From the NCBI RefSeq assembly GCF_018324205.1, contig NZ_AP023356.1, forward strand, positions 1,612,001 through 1,676,000: a DNA stretch of 64,000 nt, written 5' to 3'. The translations under genes and the position numbers were made by a program. This DNA comes from Actinoplanes ianthinogenes (GTDB lineage: Bacteria; Actinomycetota; Actinomycetes; Mycobacteriales; Micromonosporaceae). This document shows, piece by piece, positions 34,396 to 42,203 of the stretch. The notes beneath the pieces were generated by a model, which did not search any database, was not told the origin of the DNA, and was given only the letters and a program-made list of their open reading frames with translations. Position 1 is the stretch's first letter, and each line of letters starts with the position of its first letter.

Positions 34396-34473
34396 GAGCG
34401 CCATCGACCCACCGCCTCCTTGACGCCGCGCCAAATCGGGCAGAACTCCCTGAATTCGCCCCGGTATTTCAGG

Positions 34474-34487
34474 TGAAAGAACTTTCA
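34474..34487. promoter_or_regulatory. dyad TGAAAG-AA-CTTTCA in amylase leader
   Basis: Perfect 14-base palindrome with the same geometry as the TGCAAG dyad, 31 bases before the amylase start codon. It may be a second operator or an mRNA-leader element. Confidence 0.45.
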
Positions 34488-34517
34488 TCCCCGTCCTCAG
34501 CAGAAAGTGTCCCCGCC

Positions 34518-36380
34518 ATGCGAAAGAGAACCCGCAACCTGGTCCTGGGGTCGGCGACCAGCGTCGCACTGGCCGCCGCGAGCCTGGTCGGCGTCACCCT
34601 GGCCACCACCGCCAGCGCCGCCGTGACCCTCAACAACAGTGACGTGACCGCGAACCTCTGGGAGTGGAACTTCAACTCCGTCGCGGCCGCCTGCACCAAC
34701 CAGCTCGGCCCGGCCGGTTACGGCGCGGTCCAGGTCGCCCCGCCGCAGGAGTCGGTCACGCTGGCCTCCAGCGGCAGCGGCGCGCACCCCTGGTGGGAGG
34801 TCTACCAGCCGGTCTCCTACAACATCTCCGGGCGGCTGGGCTCCCAGGCGCAGTTCACCAGCATGGTCACCGCCTGCCACAACGCCGGGGTCCGGGTCTA
34901 CGTGGACGCGGTGATCAACCACATGGCCGGCAAGAACAACACGGTGACCAGCGGATACGGCGGCTCCACGTTCAGCCCGAGCGGCTACTCCTACCCCGCC
35001 GTGCCGTACGCCTACAGCGACTTCCACCACGCCAACGACGGCTACTGCAACGACGACGACGGTGTGATCGACGACTACGGCAACTCGTCGGAGGTGCAGA
35101 ACTGCGAGCTGGACTCGCTCTCCGACCTGAAGACGCAGGACAGCTCGGTCCGGGCGAAGATCGCCGGTTACCTGAACAAGCTGGTCGACTGGGGAGTCGA
35201 CGGGTTCCGGGTGGACGCCGCCAAGCACATGAACGCCGGCGACCTCTCCCAGATCAAGGCGCTGCTGCGCAACACCACCGAGGGCAAGGCCCCGTACTTC
35301 GCCCAGGAGGTCATCCCGGGCGGCAGCGGCGACACCGCCCCGTCGGCGTACACCGGCATCGGTGACCTGCTCGGCTTCTCGTACGCCTACGGCCTGAAGA
35401 CGCAGTTCGCCAACGGCACGCTGAACAACCTGTCCGGCATCCCGTCGTGGAACCTGGACGCGTCCAGCGACCTGACCGCGGCCATGGTCACCAACCACGA
35501 CCTGGAGCGCAACGGCAGCACCCTTCGCTACCAGGACGGCTCGACGTACACGCTGGCGAACTACTTCCTGCTCGCCTACCCGTACGGCCAGCCGTTCCTG
35601 TACGACGGCTTCAGCTTCTCCACCTCGGCGACCGGCGCCAGCCCGCCGGCCGACGCGAATGGTTACGTCACCAACACCAGCTGCACCAACGGCGCCTGGC
35701 AGTGCCTCACCCAGAGCACCGGGATCAAGGGCATGGTCGCCTGGCGCAACACCACCCAGTCCGCGACCACCGTGTCGAACTGGACCAACACCGCCAGCAA
35801 CGTGATCGGTTTCAGCCGCGGCTCGCTCGGCTGGTTCGGCGTGAACCGGTCCGGCAGCGCGTCCACCGCGACGTACACCACCGGCCTGGCCAACGGCACG
35901 TACTGCGACCGGATCACCGGCGGGGCCAGCGCCAACGGCTGCGCGGGCACCGCGATCACCGTCTCCGGCGGCACCGCCTCGGTGACCATCCCGGCCAACG
36001 GCGCGGTCGCCATCGACGTGAACGCGAAGTCCGGCGCCGGCACCAGCCCGACCTCGTCGCCGTCGCCCAGCCCGTCGGCCACCAACAAGGTCTCGCAGGT
36101 GACCTTCAACGAGTACGCGACCACCACCTGGGGCACCAACGTCTTCGTGGTCGGCTCGATCGCCGCCCTGGGCACCTGGGACACCTCGAAGGCGATCGCC
36201 CTGAGCTCCAGCGGATACCCGACCTGGTCGGCGACGGTAGCCATCCCGACCAGCACCGCCTTCGAGTACAAGTACATCAAGAAGGACGCCGGCGGCAACG
36301 TGACCTGGGAGTCCGGCAGCAACCGCGCGTACACCACCGGCACCGGCTCCGCCTACACCCTCAACGACACCTGGAAGTAA
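34518..36380 (+). CDS. secreted alpha-amylase (GH13) with C-terminal CBM20
   Basis: 620 residues from ATG 34518. Signal peptide to about residue 34 (TASAA). GH13 catalytic domain like Streptomyces amylases: nucleophile Asp233 in GFRVDAAKH, acid/base Glu264 in FAQEV, Asp328 in TNHD, and VDAVINHMAG. A C-domain follows to about residue 500, then a Ser/Pro/Thr linker and a CBM20 starch-binding domain (TFNEYATTTWGTNVFVVGSI, TAFEYKYIKKD, WESGSNR). It degrades raw and soluble starch outside the cell. A starch-type dyad and a second palindrome lie upstream and a strong hairpin follows. Confidence 0.95.
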   Translation: MRKRTRNLVLGSATSVALAAASLVGVTLATTASAAVTLNNSDVTANLWEWNFNSVAAACTNQLGPAGYGAVQVAPPQESVTLASSGSGAHPWWEVYQPVSYNISGRLGSQAQFTSMVTACHNAGVRVYVDAVINHMAGKNNTVTSGYGGSTFSPSGYSYPAVPYAYSDFHHANDGYCNDDDGVIDDYGNSSEVQNCELDSLSDLKTQDSSVRAKIAGYLNKLVDWGVDGFRVDAAKHMNAGDLSQIKALLRNTTEGKAPYFAQEVIPGGSGDTAPSAYTGIGDLLGFSYAYGLKTQFANGTLNNLSGIPSWNLDASSDLTAAMVTNHDLERNGSTLRYQDGSTYTLANYFLLAYPYGQPFLYDGFSFSTSATGASPPADANGYVTNTSCTNGAWQCLTQSTGIKGMVAWRNTTQSATTVSNWTNTASNVIGFSRGSLGWFGVNRSGSASTATYTTGLANGTYCDRITGGASANGCAGTAITVSGGTASVTIPANGAVAIDVNAKSGAGTSPTSSPSPSPSATNKVSQVTFNEYATTTWGTNVFVVGSIAALGTWDTSKAIALSSSGYPTWSATVAIPTSTAFEYKYIKKDAGGNVTWESGSNRAYTTGTGSAYTLNDTWK

Positions 36381-36408
36381 CCCGCACGAGCGTCCGCAAG
36401 CACGAAAC

Positions 36409-36439
36409 GAGGGCCCGCAGCCATCTGCTGCGGGCCCTC
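36409..36439. terminator. hairpin terminator after alpha-amylase
   Basis: Perfect 12-bp stem (36409-36420 with 36428-36439), loop CCATCTG, 29 bases after the amylase stop; no T tract. Confidence 0.75.
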
Positions 36440-36476
36440 CGGCATGAACGGAAACGGTCAGGGCACACTTGCGATC

Positions 36477-37076
36477 GTGACCTCCAGCGCCACCCCGCCG
36501 CGCCGCCGGGACGCGGCCCGCACCCGGCAACTGCTGCTCGACGCCGCCCGCCGCCGCTTCGCCACGGCCGGCTACGCGGAGACCACGGTCCGCCACATCG
36601 CCGACGACGCGGGCGTCAACGTCGCGCTGATCAGCCGCTACTTCGCCTCGAAGGAGGGCCTCTTCGAAGCGGCCCTGACCGCGAGCTTCACCGAGCTACG
36701 CGCCGCCGCCGGAGACGTGGACCCCGCAGCCATCCCGGAAACCATCGCCGAACAGATCATCGGCCAATCCGGCGACGCCGGCCCGAGCCACGCCCTGCTG
36801 CTGATCCTGCGCTCCTCCGGCGACGAGAAAGCCGACCAGATCCGCCTCCGCTTCCTCCAGATGTTCGCCGAGAAACTGGCCAAGGGCGCCCAACTCCAGG
36901 GCGGCTCCCCCGACATCCTGCGAGCCCAGATCGTCCTGGCCACCGCCATCGGCGTAACCCTGCTCCGCGCCACGCACCTGGAGCCCTTGGCCTCCACCTC
37001 CGCCGCCGACCTGACCGCCCCGTTGCGAGACGTCGTCACAGCCCTGACCCGGCACCCCACCCCCGGCACGCCCTGA
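36477..37076 (+). CDS. TetR-family transcriptional regulator
   Basis: 199 residues from GTG 36477; an ATG at 36444 is in frame but lies only 5 bases beyond the amylase terminator hairpin, so I prefer the GTG. HTH at about residues 10-55 (RQLLLDAARRRFATAGYAETTVRHIADDAGVNVALISRYFASKEGLF). The C-terminal domain resembles the TetR_C group with ALLLILRSSGDEKADQIR. No effector or target evident. Its 3' end meets the VanZ fragment, so its natural partner may have been lost. Confidence 0.87.
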   Translation: MTSSATPPRRRDAARTRQLLLDAARRRFATAGYAETTVRHIADDAGVNVALISRYFASKEGLFEAALTASFTELRAAAGDVDPAAIPETIAEQIIGQSGDAGPSHALLLILRSSGDEKADQIRLRFLQMFAEKLAKGAQLQGGSPDILRAQIVLATAIGVTLLRATHLEPLASTSAADLTAPLRDVVTALTRHPTPGTP

Positions 37077-37104
37077 TCCCCCCGCATCCGGCAGCCACCG
37101 GCGG

Positions 37105-37404
37105 GCGTATCCGAGCTCGCGCTTCAACCTCCGGCACCAGCTGAACGTCGCCGCGAACGGCCTGTTCCTGCCGCTCGGTGTGGTGGCGACCTTGCTGTGG
37201 CGGCGGCCGATCGCGGTCGTCGCCGCGTCCTTCGCGGTGAGCTTCGGCGACGAGGCGTGGCAGGGTTTCATCGGCAGCGGCGGTGACCCGGTAGACGTCA
37301 TCCACAACACGGCCGGCGCGCTACTCGGAGCCGCGCTCGGATGGTCCCTCACCATTCGCCGGAGCGCCGCCCGCAGCCAGCACGATGCCGAACGAAAGCC
37401 GTGA
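37105..37404 (+). pseudogene. truncated VanZ-family protein fragment
   Basis: Reading 37105-37404 in one frame gives AYPSSRFNLRHQLNVAANGLFLPLGVV, a hydrophobic helix, SFGDEAWQGF and DPVDVIHNTAGALLGAALGW. The LNV-N-LFLPLG and D-x2-HNT-x-GALLG elements are VanZ hallmarks. Only the C-terminal half of the family domain remains and there is no start codon before the core, the first GTG (37177/37180) lying inside the helix. It follows the TetR gene without a gap, so it is probably a deletion or recombination scar at the left edge of the variable island. Confidence 0.6.
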
Positions 37405-37602
37405 CGAGAGCCCGTGAGCGCGCCTTATCTGCGGCAAATGAGTAAATCCGCGATACGAGGCCTGGCTTGACGACGATGGTCAACCAGTCCTGACCGAGTC
37501 CTGCATTGCTTGATATTTATTGCGCTCGGGGCCTGCCGGGAGCGGGTATTCCGGCAGACCCCGCAGCGGGGTTGAAACCAGTTCCGGTGCTGGACGCAAA
37601 CC

Positions 37603-38061
37603 TCAGAGACCGACCTTCTTTACGCCGTACCTGGCCTGCGCCGGGGTGAACCCCTCGAATTCCAACTGTTCGATGAGGCCCTGGCGCGAGAACGGCATAG
37701 TCTTGAGGTAGGACGCCGCCATCCTGGCGGCCTGGGTGTTCCAGTTCGCATGCTGCTTGTCGACACCATAGGTCGCGATCTTGGTGCTAAAACCCTCGTA
37801 CACCAGCTGGTGAATAAGGCCTTTGCGCGAGAACGGCATAGTCTTGAGGTAGGACGCCGCCATGCGCCGAGCGTTCTGCTGTACGACTGACTCACTGGCC
37901 GCAGAATACGAAACAGGAGCGACCACGGATTTTGAGACTGTGGTGACAGCGCTGGTAACGACCGCATGAGCGGCGATGGGCTGGGCCTGCGCCGGCGCCG
38001 CGGCGCCGATGAGCCCCACTGCAAGAAATGCTGTCGACACGGAGACAAAAACCTTCTTCAA
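37603..38061 (-). CDS. secreted Ltp-family protein (superinfection-exclusion type)
   Basis: 152 residues from TTG 38061, with AGGAG 7 bases upstream. Signal peptide about 1-26 (cut near AQAQ; no lipobox Cys, so secreted rather than lipid-anchored). Two Ltp repeats follow, about residues 64-101 and 112-148, each AARMAASYLKTMPFSR-x-GLI-x-QL-x-x-EGF. The family is named for Ltp of a Streptococcus thermophilus phage, a lipoprotein that blocks DNA entry of other phages; it is also common in bacterial genomes. GC is lower than in flanking genes. Role here, phage exclusion or surface protein, is unproven. Confidence 0.82.
   Translation of the reverse strand: MKKVFVSVSTAFLAVGLIGAAAPAQAQPIAAHAVVTSAVTTVSKSVVAPVSYSAASESVVQQNARRMAASYLKTMPFSRKGLIHQLVYEGFSTKIATYGVDKQHANWNTQAARMAASYLKTMPFSRQGLIEQLEFEGFTPAQARYGVKKVGL
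37684..37863. repeat. two exact 39-bp repeats within the Ltp gene
   Basis: 37684-37722 and 37825-37863 are identical over 39 bases and encode the same residues in both Ltp domains, while the rest of the domains has diverged. This points to gene conversion or a recent exchange. Confidence 0.85.
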
Positions 38062-38514
38062 AACCAGCTCCTAAAATGACTTGGTGTGGTGTGCGCTGCT
38101 CCGCCTTAATCGGAGGCCCTTGGACTGAGTTGAGGTTCGCTGCAGGGATGTCACGGGAATAGGCGACGATCGCATCTACGAGGGTGCGGCCGGAGGTGCG
38201 GAACACCGATGCTTCTGGCAGGAGTGTGCCCGGAAGAAGGCCGATGGCGGCGCGAACTCACTCATCGGCACCTGCTGGGCGGAGACTGACTTGGCGCCGC
38301 TTGGCTACAACGTAACGGTAGCGGCGGCGTCAGCTCGCCAGCCCTACCGCGGAAACGAGCACACTGCGGCGGCGAGAACACCTGGCGGCCGCAGGCGCGG
38401 ACTGGCGGGTCTGTGGTGGCGGCCTCGAAGCCGAAGTCGTTCATCTGGAGTCCTAAAGAGGGCCGGCATGGGCCCGATGGCGAGAGCATCGACTCGACAA
38501 CCGGGAGGTCCGTT
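38062..38514. other. non-coding stretch between Ltp and DUF2510 genes
   Basis: About 450 bases with no gene I can support. It must contain the promoter of the Ltp gene on one side. At 38503-38508 is the GGGAGG ribosome binding site of the DUF2510 gene. The open frames present are short and lack a start signal or homology; degraded coding sequence is possible. Confidence 0.4.
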
Positions 38515-39330
38515 ATGAGCAACATCTCGCCGTGGGATGTGGATGCCCAACGACCTACGGGCGGTGCTGCTGTAGTGACTGCGCAGGCTGCTGAAGAGAC
38601 TGCGCCGGCCGGTTGGTACGCCGATCCAAGTGGGGTTTTCGCGCAGCGGTGGTGGGATGGACAACAGTGGACCGAATCCGTTTGGCCTGTGCCGGAAACG
38701 GTAGGAGTACATCCCCACCAATCGGCGGCGACCAGCCCTGTAGGGCAAAATTTCCAACAGGTACCCGTTGAACCCGCACTACAGCTGGCAGGCCCATCAC
38801 AATATGTGCGGTCCTTTGAGCGGCAGGAGGAACCGAGCCCACCATTGGCTCTCAGCGGGACGATGGCGGGCGTATCACACGAGCGCATTGATGTTGCAGG
38901 CTTAACGCTGCCGGAAGTTTCGCGCAAGCGCCGGGGTAGGGCCATGGCGATTGCCGGTGCCGTCGTGGCGGTGCTCGTCGGCGGCCCAGGTTCCTACATC
39001 ACCTACAACTACACGGGCCTTGAAGATAGCTGCCAGGACGCCATCAGGATCTACGCAAACAATCAAACGATCAGGATGACCAAGATGTCGGCCGAGGCTG
39101 CCGCCGATGGCATCGCGCTTTCGATGGTTCTCAAGGAAATTCAGTTTTTGCCAGCTCAGAAAGACCGACTGACTGAGGCATCGATGCGGGCGTCCTTGAT
39201 TTTTTCGTCGACCGTAGGCAACGGCGCCGTTTCGTTCGGTCAGGATGGTGCGATGCAGGTGGTCTGCAACGCCACCTTTGGATATCGCTGGAACGCCACG
39301 GCCAAAGGCATCGACATCGACGACCTCTGA
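38515..39330 (+). CDS. DUF2510 single-pass membrane protein
   Basis: 271 residues from ATG 38515 (GGGAGG upstream). A DUF2510 motif, APAGWYADPSG-x-FAQRWWDGQQWTESVW, lies at about residues 30-58, followed by a low-complexity stretch, a transmembrane helix (MAIAGAVVAVLVGGPGSYITYN) and an extracytoplasmic domain with two Cys (DSCQDA and VVCNATFGY). DUF2510 proteins are small actinobacterial envelope proteins of unknown role. Codon use is less GC-biased than in the flanking core genes. No operon partner. Confidence 0.8.
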   Translation: MSNISPWDVDAQRPTGGAAVVTAQAAEETAPAGWYADPSGVFAQRWWDGQQWTESVWPVPETVGVHPHQSAATSPVGQNFQQVPVEPALQLAGPSQYVRSFERQEEPSPPLALSGTMAGVSHERIDVAGLTLPEVSRKRRGRAMAIAGAVVAVLVGGPGSYITYNYTGLEDSCQDAIRIYANNQTIRMTKMSAEAAADGIALSMVLKEIQFLPAQKDRLTEASMRASLIFSSTVGNGAVSFGQDGAMQVVCNATFGYRWNATAKGIDIDDL

Positions 39331-39714
39331 CGCTTTCCGGCGGCCACGTCGATCTAACGACGTATCACGCACTCAATTCGGCACGACAGGATGTCCGGAC
39401 CACTATCGGGTCGCCCTGGTGCCGATCCCTGAGTGATTCGCACCTTGCTCACGTCAAGCCGTAAATCCGGTTGAGGTCCAAGAGCTGATGGCCGACAACC
39501 GAGCGACCAGGCACATCGAGCACCAGGACCAGGTAGACGTGTTGGCCTGCGTCACATTGTGTGACGGTTTCCGTCGGCCTCTGACACGCCCGGCGGCGTG
39601 AGTGGATGCTGCGATCGTTGCTGGATGTCGAAGACGTCGTGCTCGCTCCGTCTCCCGGATGTCAGCGTCGCCCTGCTCGGCATGGGGCCACGCGTTACCG
39701 ATGGGAGATGCAGG
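39331..39714. other. non-coding stretch before DHFR-like gene
   Basis: About 380 bases without an intact gene. It includes a possible transposase remnant on the minus strand (39449-39540) and, at its end, the GGGAG ribosome binding site of the next gene. Confidence 0.4.
39449..39540 (-). pseudogene. possible DDE-transposase/integrase remnant
   Basis: On the minus strand one frame reads HVYLVLVLDVPGRSVVGH and then stops soon after. The block resembles the integrase core of IS3-like transposases (YLxxVLDxxSRxVVG). Only about 17 residues match, no start or inverted repeat is seen, and a chance match is quite possible. Confidence 0.25.
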
Positions 39715-40323
39715 ATGCGGAAGTTGATCGCGGACGAGTGGATGACGCTGGACGGGGTGGTGCAAGCGCCGAGCTATCCGGGCGAGGACACCAGCGGCAC
39801 GTTCCGGCACGGCGGCTGGCATGCCCGCTACTTGGACGAGCTGTCCATGAGCTGGGTGGTCGACAACGTGCGCGGCGCGGGCGGGTTCGTACTGGGCCGG
39901 GGTACATACGAGATCTTCGCGTCGCACTGGCCGACCGCACCGCAGGAGCAATCGGCCCTGGCCGAGCCCCTGAACAATCTGCCCAAGTACGTCGCTTCGA
40001 CGACGTTGCACGAGCCGCTCGGCTGGTCGAACTCGGTCCTGCTGCCCGGGGACCTCGGTCCTGCTGTGCGCACGTTGAAGGCGCAAGCCGGTGCAGACCT
40101 GCACGTCATCGGTAGCCCCGGCCTGGTCCGGAGCCTGCTGAGCCTCGATTTGCTCGACGAACTGCGGATCATGCTCGATCCGCTGGTGCTCGGCGGCGGC
40201 AAACGCCTGTTCCCGCACGACGCTGCGCATCGTGCGCTGCAGCTGCTGCACAGCGACGTCACCAGCACCGGCGCGATCATCTTGACGTACGCCGTCGGCA
40301 AACCGGTGACCGACGCCGGCTGA
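39715..40323 (+). CDS. dihydrofolate reductase family protein (RibD C-terminal type)
   Basis: 202 residues from ATG 39715, with GGGAG 7 bases upstream. The start MRKLIADEWMTLDGVVQAP and the blocks GGFVLGRGTYEIFASHWP, PKYVAST, LPGDLGPAVRTLKAQAGADLHVIGSPGLVRSLL and DELRIMLDPLVLGGGKRLF are diagnostic of the RibD_C/YyaP-like reductases that bind NADPH. These small reductases are common and rarely have a known substrate. Stand-alone gene in the variable island. Confidence 0.88.
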   Translation: MRKLIADEWMTLDGVVQAPSYPGEDTSGTFRHGGWHARYLDELSMSWVVDNVRGAGGFVLGRGTYEIFASHWPTAPQEQSALAEPLNNLPKYVASTTLHEPLGWSNSVLLPGDLGPAVRTLKAQAGADLHVIGSPGLVRSLLSLDLLDELRIMLDPLVLGGGKRLFPHDAAHRALQLLHSDVTSTGAIILTYAVGKPVTDAG

Positions 40324-40479
40324 TATCGGTCGACGTACAGCCGCCGCCGTCGCGCTGGTCGCATGGCAGGCATACCGCTCGCTTCGACCGGCCGGGGCCG
40401 GCCCTGACAGTTCAGAGCCGCCCGCGATGGCCGCCGCCTACCCCGTTCAGGTGCCGGGAAGCGGGGTTAAAGGCCTGCT

Positions 40480-40773
40480 GTGAGCGACGATGATGCCCGT
40501 GGCTGGACACTCGCTATCCGTGCCGGCTTACGACGCGTCGGTTGGGGTCGTGGCTGCCGCCGAGGCGGCACCGTCAGCGTGGAAGTGGTGAACGGTTCGG
40601 TGGAAATCTTCGGAGATCCTGCTGGGCTTCGCGATCTCGCCCGGATGTGCCTCGCGCTCTCGGACGCCCAGGCCTCGGAAGGGGCGCACATTCACCTCGA
40701 CGCAGGTATCAACCCGCTGGACTCTGGATCCGCTTCGCTGATGCTCGCGCGTGATCCGCGCCGCCCCGCCTGA
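40480..40773 (+). CDS. Imm32-like small protein
   Basis: 97 residues from GTG 40480 (AAAGG upstream). After a basic N-terminus, the pattern VVNGSVEIFGDPAGLRDLARMCLALSDA, then HIHLDAGINPLDSGSASLMLARD, matches the Imm32 family of immunity-like proteins found with contact-dependent or polymorphic toxins. No toxin gene is adjacent, so it may be an orphan immunity gene or a domesticated relative. Confidence 0.65.
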   Translation: MSDDDARGWTLAIRAGLRRVGWGRGCRRGGTVSVEVVNGSVEIFGDPAGLRDLARMCLALSDAQASEGAHIHLDAGINPLDSGSASLMLARDPRRPA

Positions 40774-40804
40774 CAGGCGCGATCAGCGGCACAAAAGAGA
40801 ATTT

Positions 40805-40894
40805 ATGATGAGTCACTTGCAGTTCTACGGATTTCCACCCTCCTGGCTTTTCGGGAATGTGGCCGGCTTCCACGCCAAGGTGCACATGAACTAA
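40805..40894 (+). CDS. possible 29-residue small peptide
   Basis: ATG ATG at 40805 opens a 29-residue frame closed by TAA. The product is rich in aromatic residues (LQFYGFPPSWLFGNVAGF) with a basic/His end. A purine-rich AAAAGAGAA lies just before the start. No maturation or toxin/antitoxin partner is seen, so it may be noise. Confidence 0.2.
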   Translation: MMSHLQFYGFPPSWLFGNVAGFHAKVHMN

Positions 40895-40963
40895 TTATTC
40901 GGTCATCCATATCTAAAAGACTCTCCGACACTGATCTAGATTGTCGTGTCGACGCCGCCTCGC

Positions 40964-40983
40964 CTGCAGCGCAAGCGCTGCAG
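40964..40983. promoter_or_regulatory. perfect 20-base dyad
   Basis: CTGCAGCGCAAGCGCTGCAG: 9-bp arms around AA. The spacer is too short for a good RNA hairpin, so an operator for a dimeric regulator is more likely. No flanking gene clearly starts from it. Confidence 0.45.
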
Positions 40984-41637
40984 CGATCGTGAACAGCCGC
41001 TCGGTGAGAAGATCGCAGGGACAGCCCATCCTCGATTAAAGATAAGTTTGATCTAGACCGGAGGAAGGTGGTGACGCCGAGCGGCGTGAAGGTCCGATTT
41101 CACGCACCGCGCAAATGGCATCTCATGCACGTTCATCGATCTTGTCGGGCAGGTAGCGTGCGGTCCTGCGGCTGCGCCTCGGAAAGTTCTTCTCAGGTTT
41201 GCGTCGAACGGGGAAATGATGAGGATAATCCGCCAGGCTGCTGGCCTTATCGTTTTGCTGCGGCCTCGCTGGGCGTTGGGACCGACAACGCGGGAAAAGT
41301 GATCCCGAATCACACGGCAATCCGTGTCACGCTCGGCGTCGTTGCGACGCCGGCCCTGACCGTGCTTGCGACGGTCGCGGCCGCGGCGTTGCCCGAGTCC
41401 GCGGTCACGCCGCCCCGGGCAGGGGCCAAACAACCTTCGTGCCACTAATCAGACAGAGATTTCACCATCCCGGCGTGTGACCACGGGGACAAATTTCCGT
41501 CGGTCCGCCAGGGTGCTGCGCCGCCCCGGCGCCTATCCAGACGTCCAGTTCTTGTCCACGGACGGAGACGCGAGCGGTACTGCTTCATAGGTGCCAGCGA
41601 AGCGTTGCCAGATCGAAACGAATGGAAAGGTATAGAG

Positions 41638-42003
41638 ATGAGTCAGCGCATAAAGGTCATGGTCGCCGGAGCCGCGATCGCTACTCTGGGAACGACGTTT
41701 CTCACGGTGAGTCCCGCGTACGCCGTCAGCTGCCCGTCGGGGCAGTACTGCATCTACCCGCAGCTGAACTTCGGCGGAACGCCGGTGCACTACACCGCAA
41801 GCACAAGCCAGTTGCCTGAGCCCTGGAACGACGACACGTTCTCTGCTATCAACAACACGTCGCGCGGCCTGCGGATCTATCGCGGCAGTAACTACGGAGG
41901 TTCCCATACCTGCATTCAGCCGCACGAGTCGATCGCAGACCTGACTTTCTTCTCCGTCGGTCGCTGGGGGTCCTCCGCAAAGCTCGGCAGCTCCTGCGGC
42001 TGA
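41638..42003 (+). CDS. secreted peptidase inhibitor family I36 protein
   Basis: 121 residues from ATG 41638 (GAAAGG upstream). Signal peptide 1-29 (SPAYA). The mature domain, CPSGQYCIYPQLNFGG, DDTFSAINNTSRGLRIYRGSNYGGSHTCIQPHESIADL and a final Cys, matches the I36 metalloprotease inhibitor family (beta/gamma-crystallin-like fold, as in Streptomyces SMI). It probably inhibits thermolysin-type proteases outside the cell. It is in the variable island and has no operon partner. Confidence 0.85.
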   Translation: MSQRIKVMVAGAAIATLGTTFLTVSPAYAVSCPSGQYCIYPQLNFGGTPVHYTASTSQLPEPWNDDTFSAINNTSRGLRIYRGSNYGGSHTCIQPHESIADLTFFSVGRWGSSAKLGSSCG

Positions 42004-42203
42004 ATACTGCAACGGCACTCGTCAGGCGATACATAACCACGGCGGCGGGCCCGGCAGTATCTGTCCGGGCCGGTCGCCGGCCTCGATCCCAAGATTGGCC
42101 GGTTCGAGTTCCCGGCACGACACACGCACGTGATGACGGCCGGGATGACTGAGGGCGAATCCACTGCAGAGACCTGTAGGCACCGTTGGCGTTGCTGGTC
42201 AGG

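Larger units (their letters stand above)
40774..41637. other. 864-base stretch without a confident gene
   Basis: Relatively AT-rich, with a small possible peptide frame (40805-40894), a perfect 20-base dyad (40964-40983) and GATCTAGA at both 40933-40940 and 41051-41058. A 126-codon frame at 41068-41448 lacks homology and a domain; I do not call it. The control region of the I36 inhibitor gene is at the right end. Confidence 0.4.

Noticed and set aside
37462..37487. Dyad CTGGCTTGAC...GTCAACCAG
   Set aside because: Arms are of unequal length (one base inserted) and no gene starts next to it.
37533..37557. Hairpin CTGCCGG...CCGGCAG downstream of the Ltp gene
   Set aside because: Only 7 bp with an 11-base loop and no T tract; too weak to call a terminator.
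38100..38460. Possible coding remnant with CFWQECARKKADGG
   Set aside because: Short, no recognisable family, no start or ribosome binding site.
39454..40251. Minus-strand frame of 265 codons
   Set aside because: Mostly antisense to the RibD-like reductase gene, with low-complexity product.
41068..41448. Plus-strand frame of 126 codons
   Set aside because: No homology, no domain, mixed codon use; the minus frame opposite is equally long. Kept only as part of the gap description.
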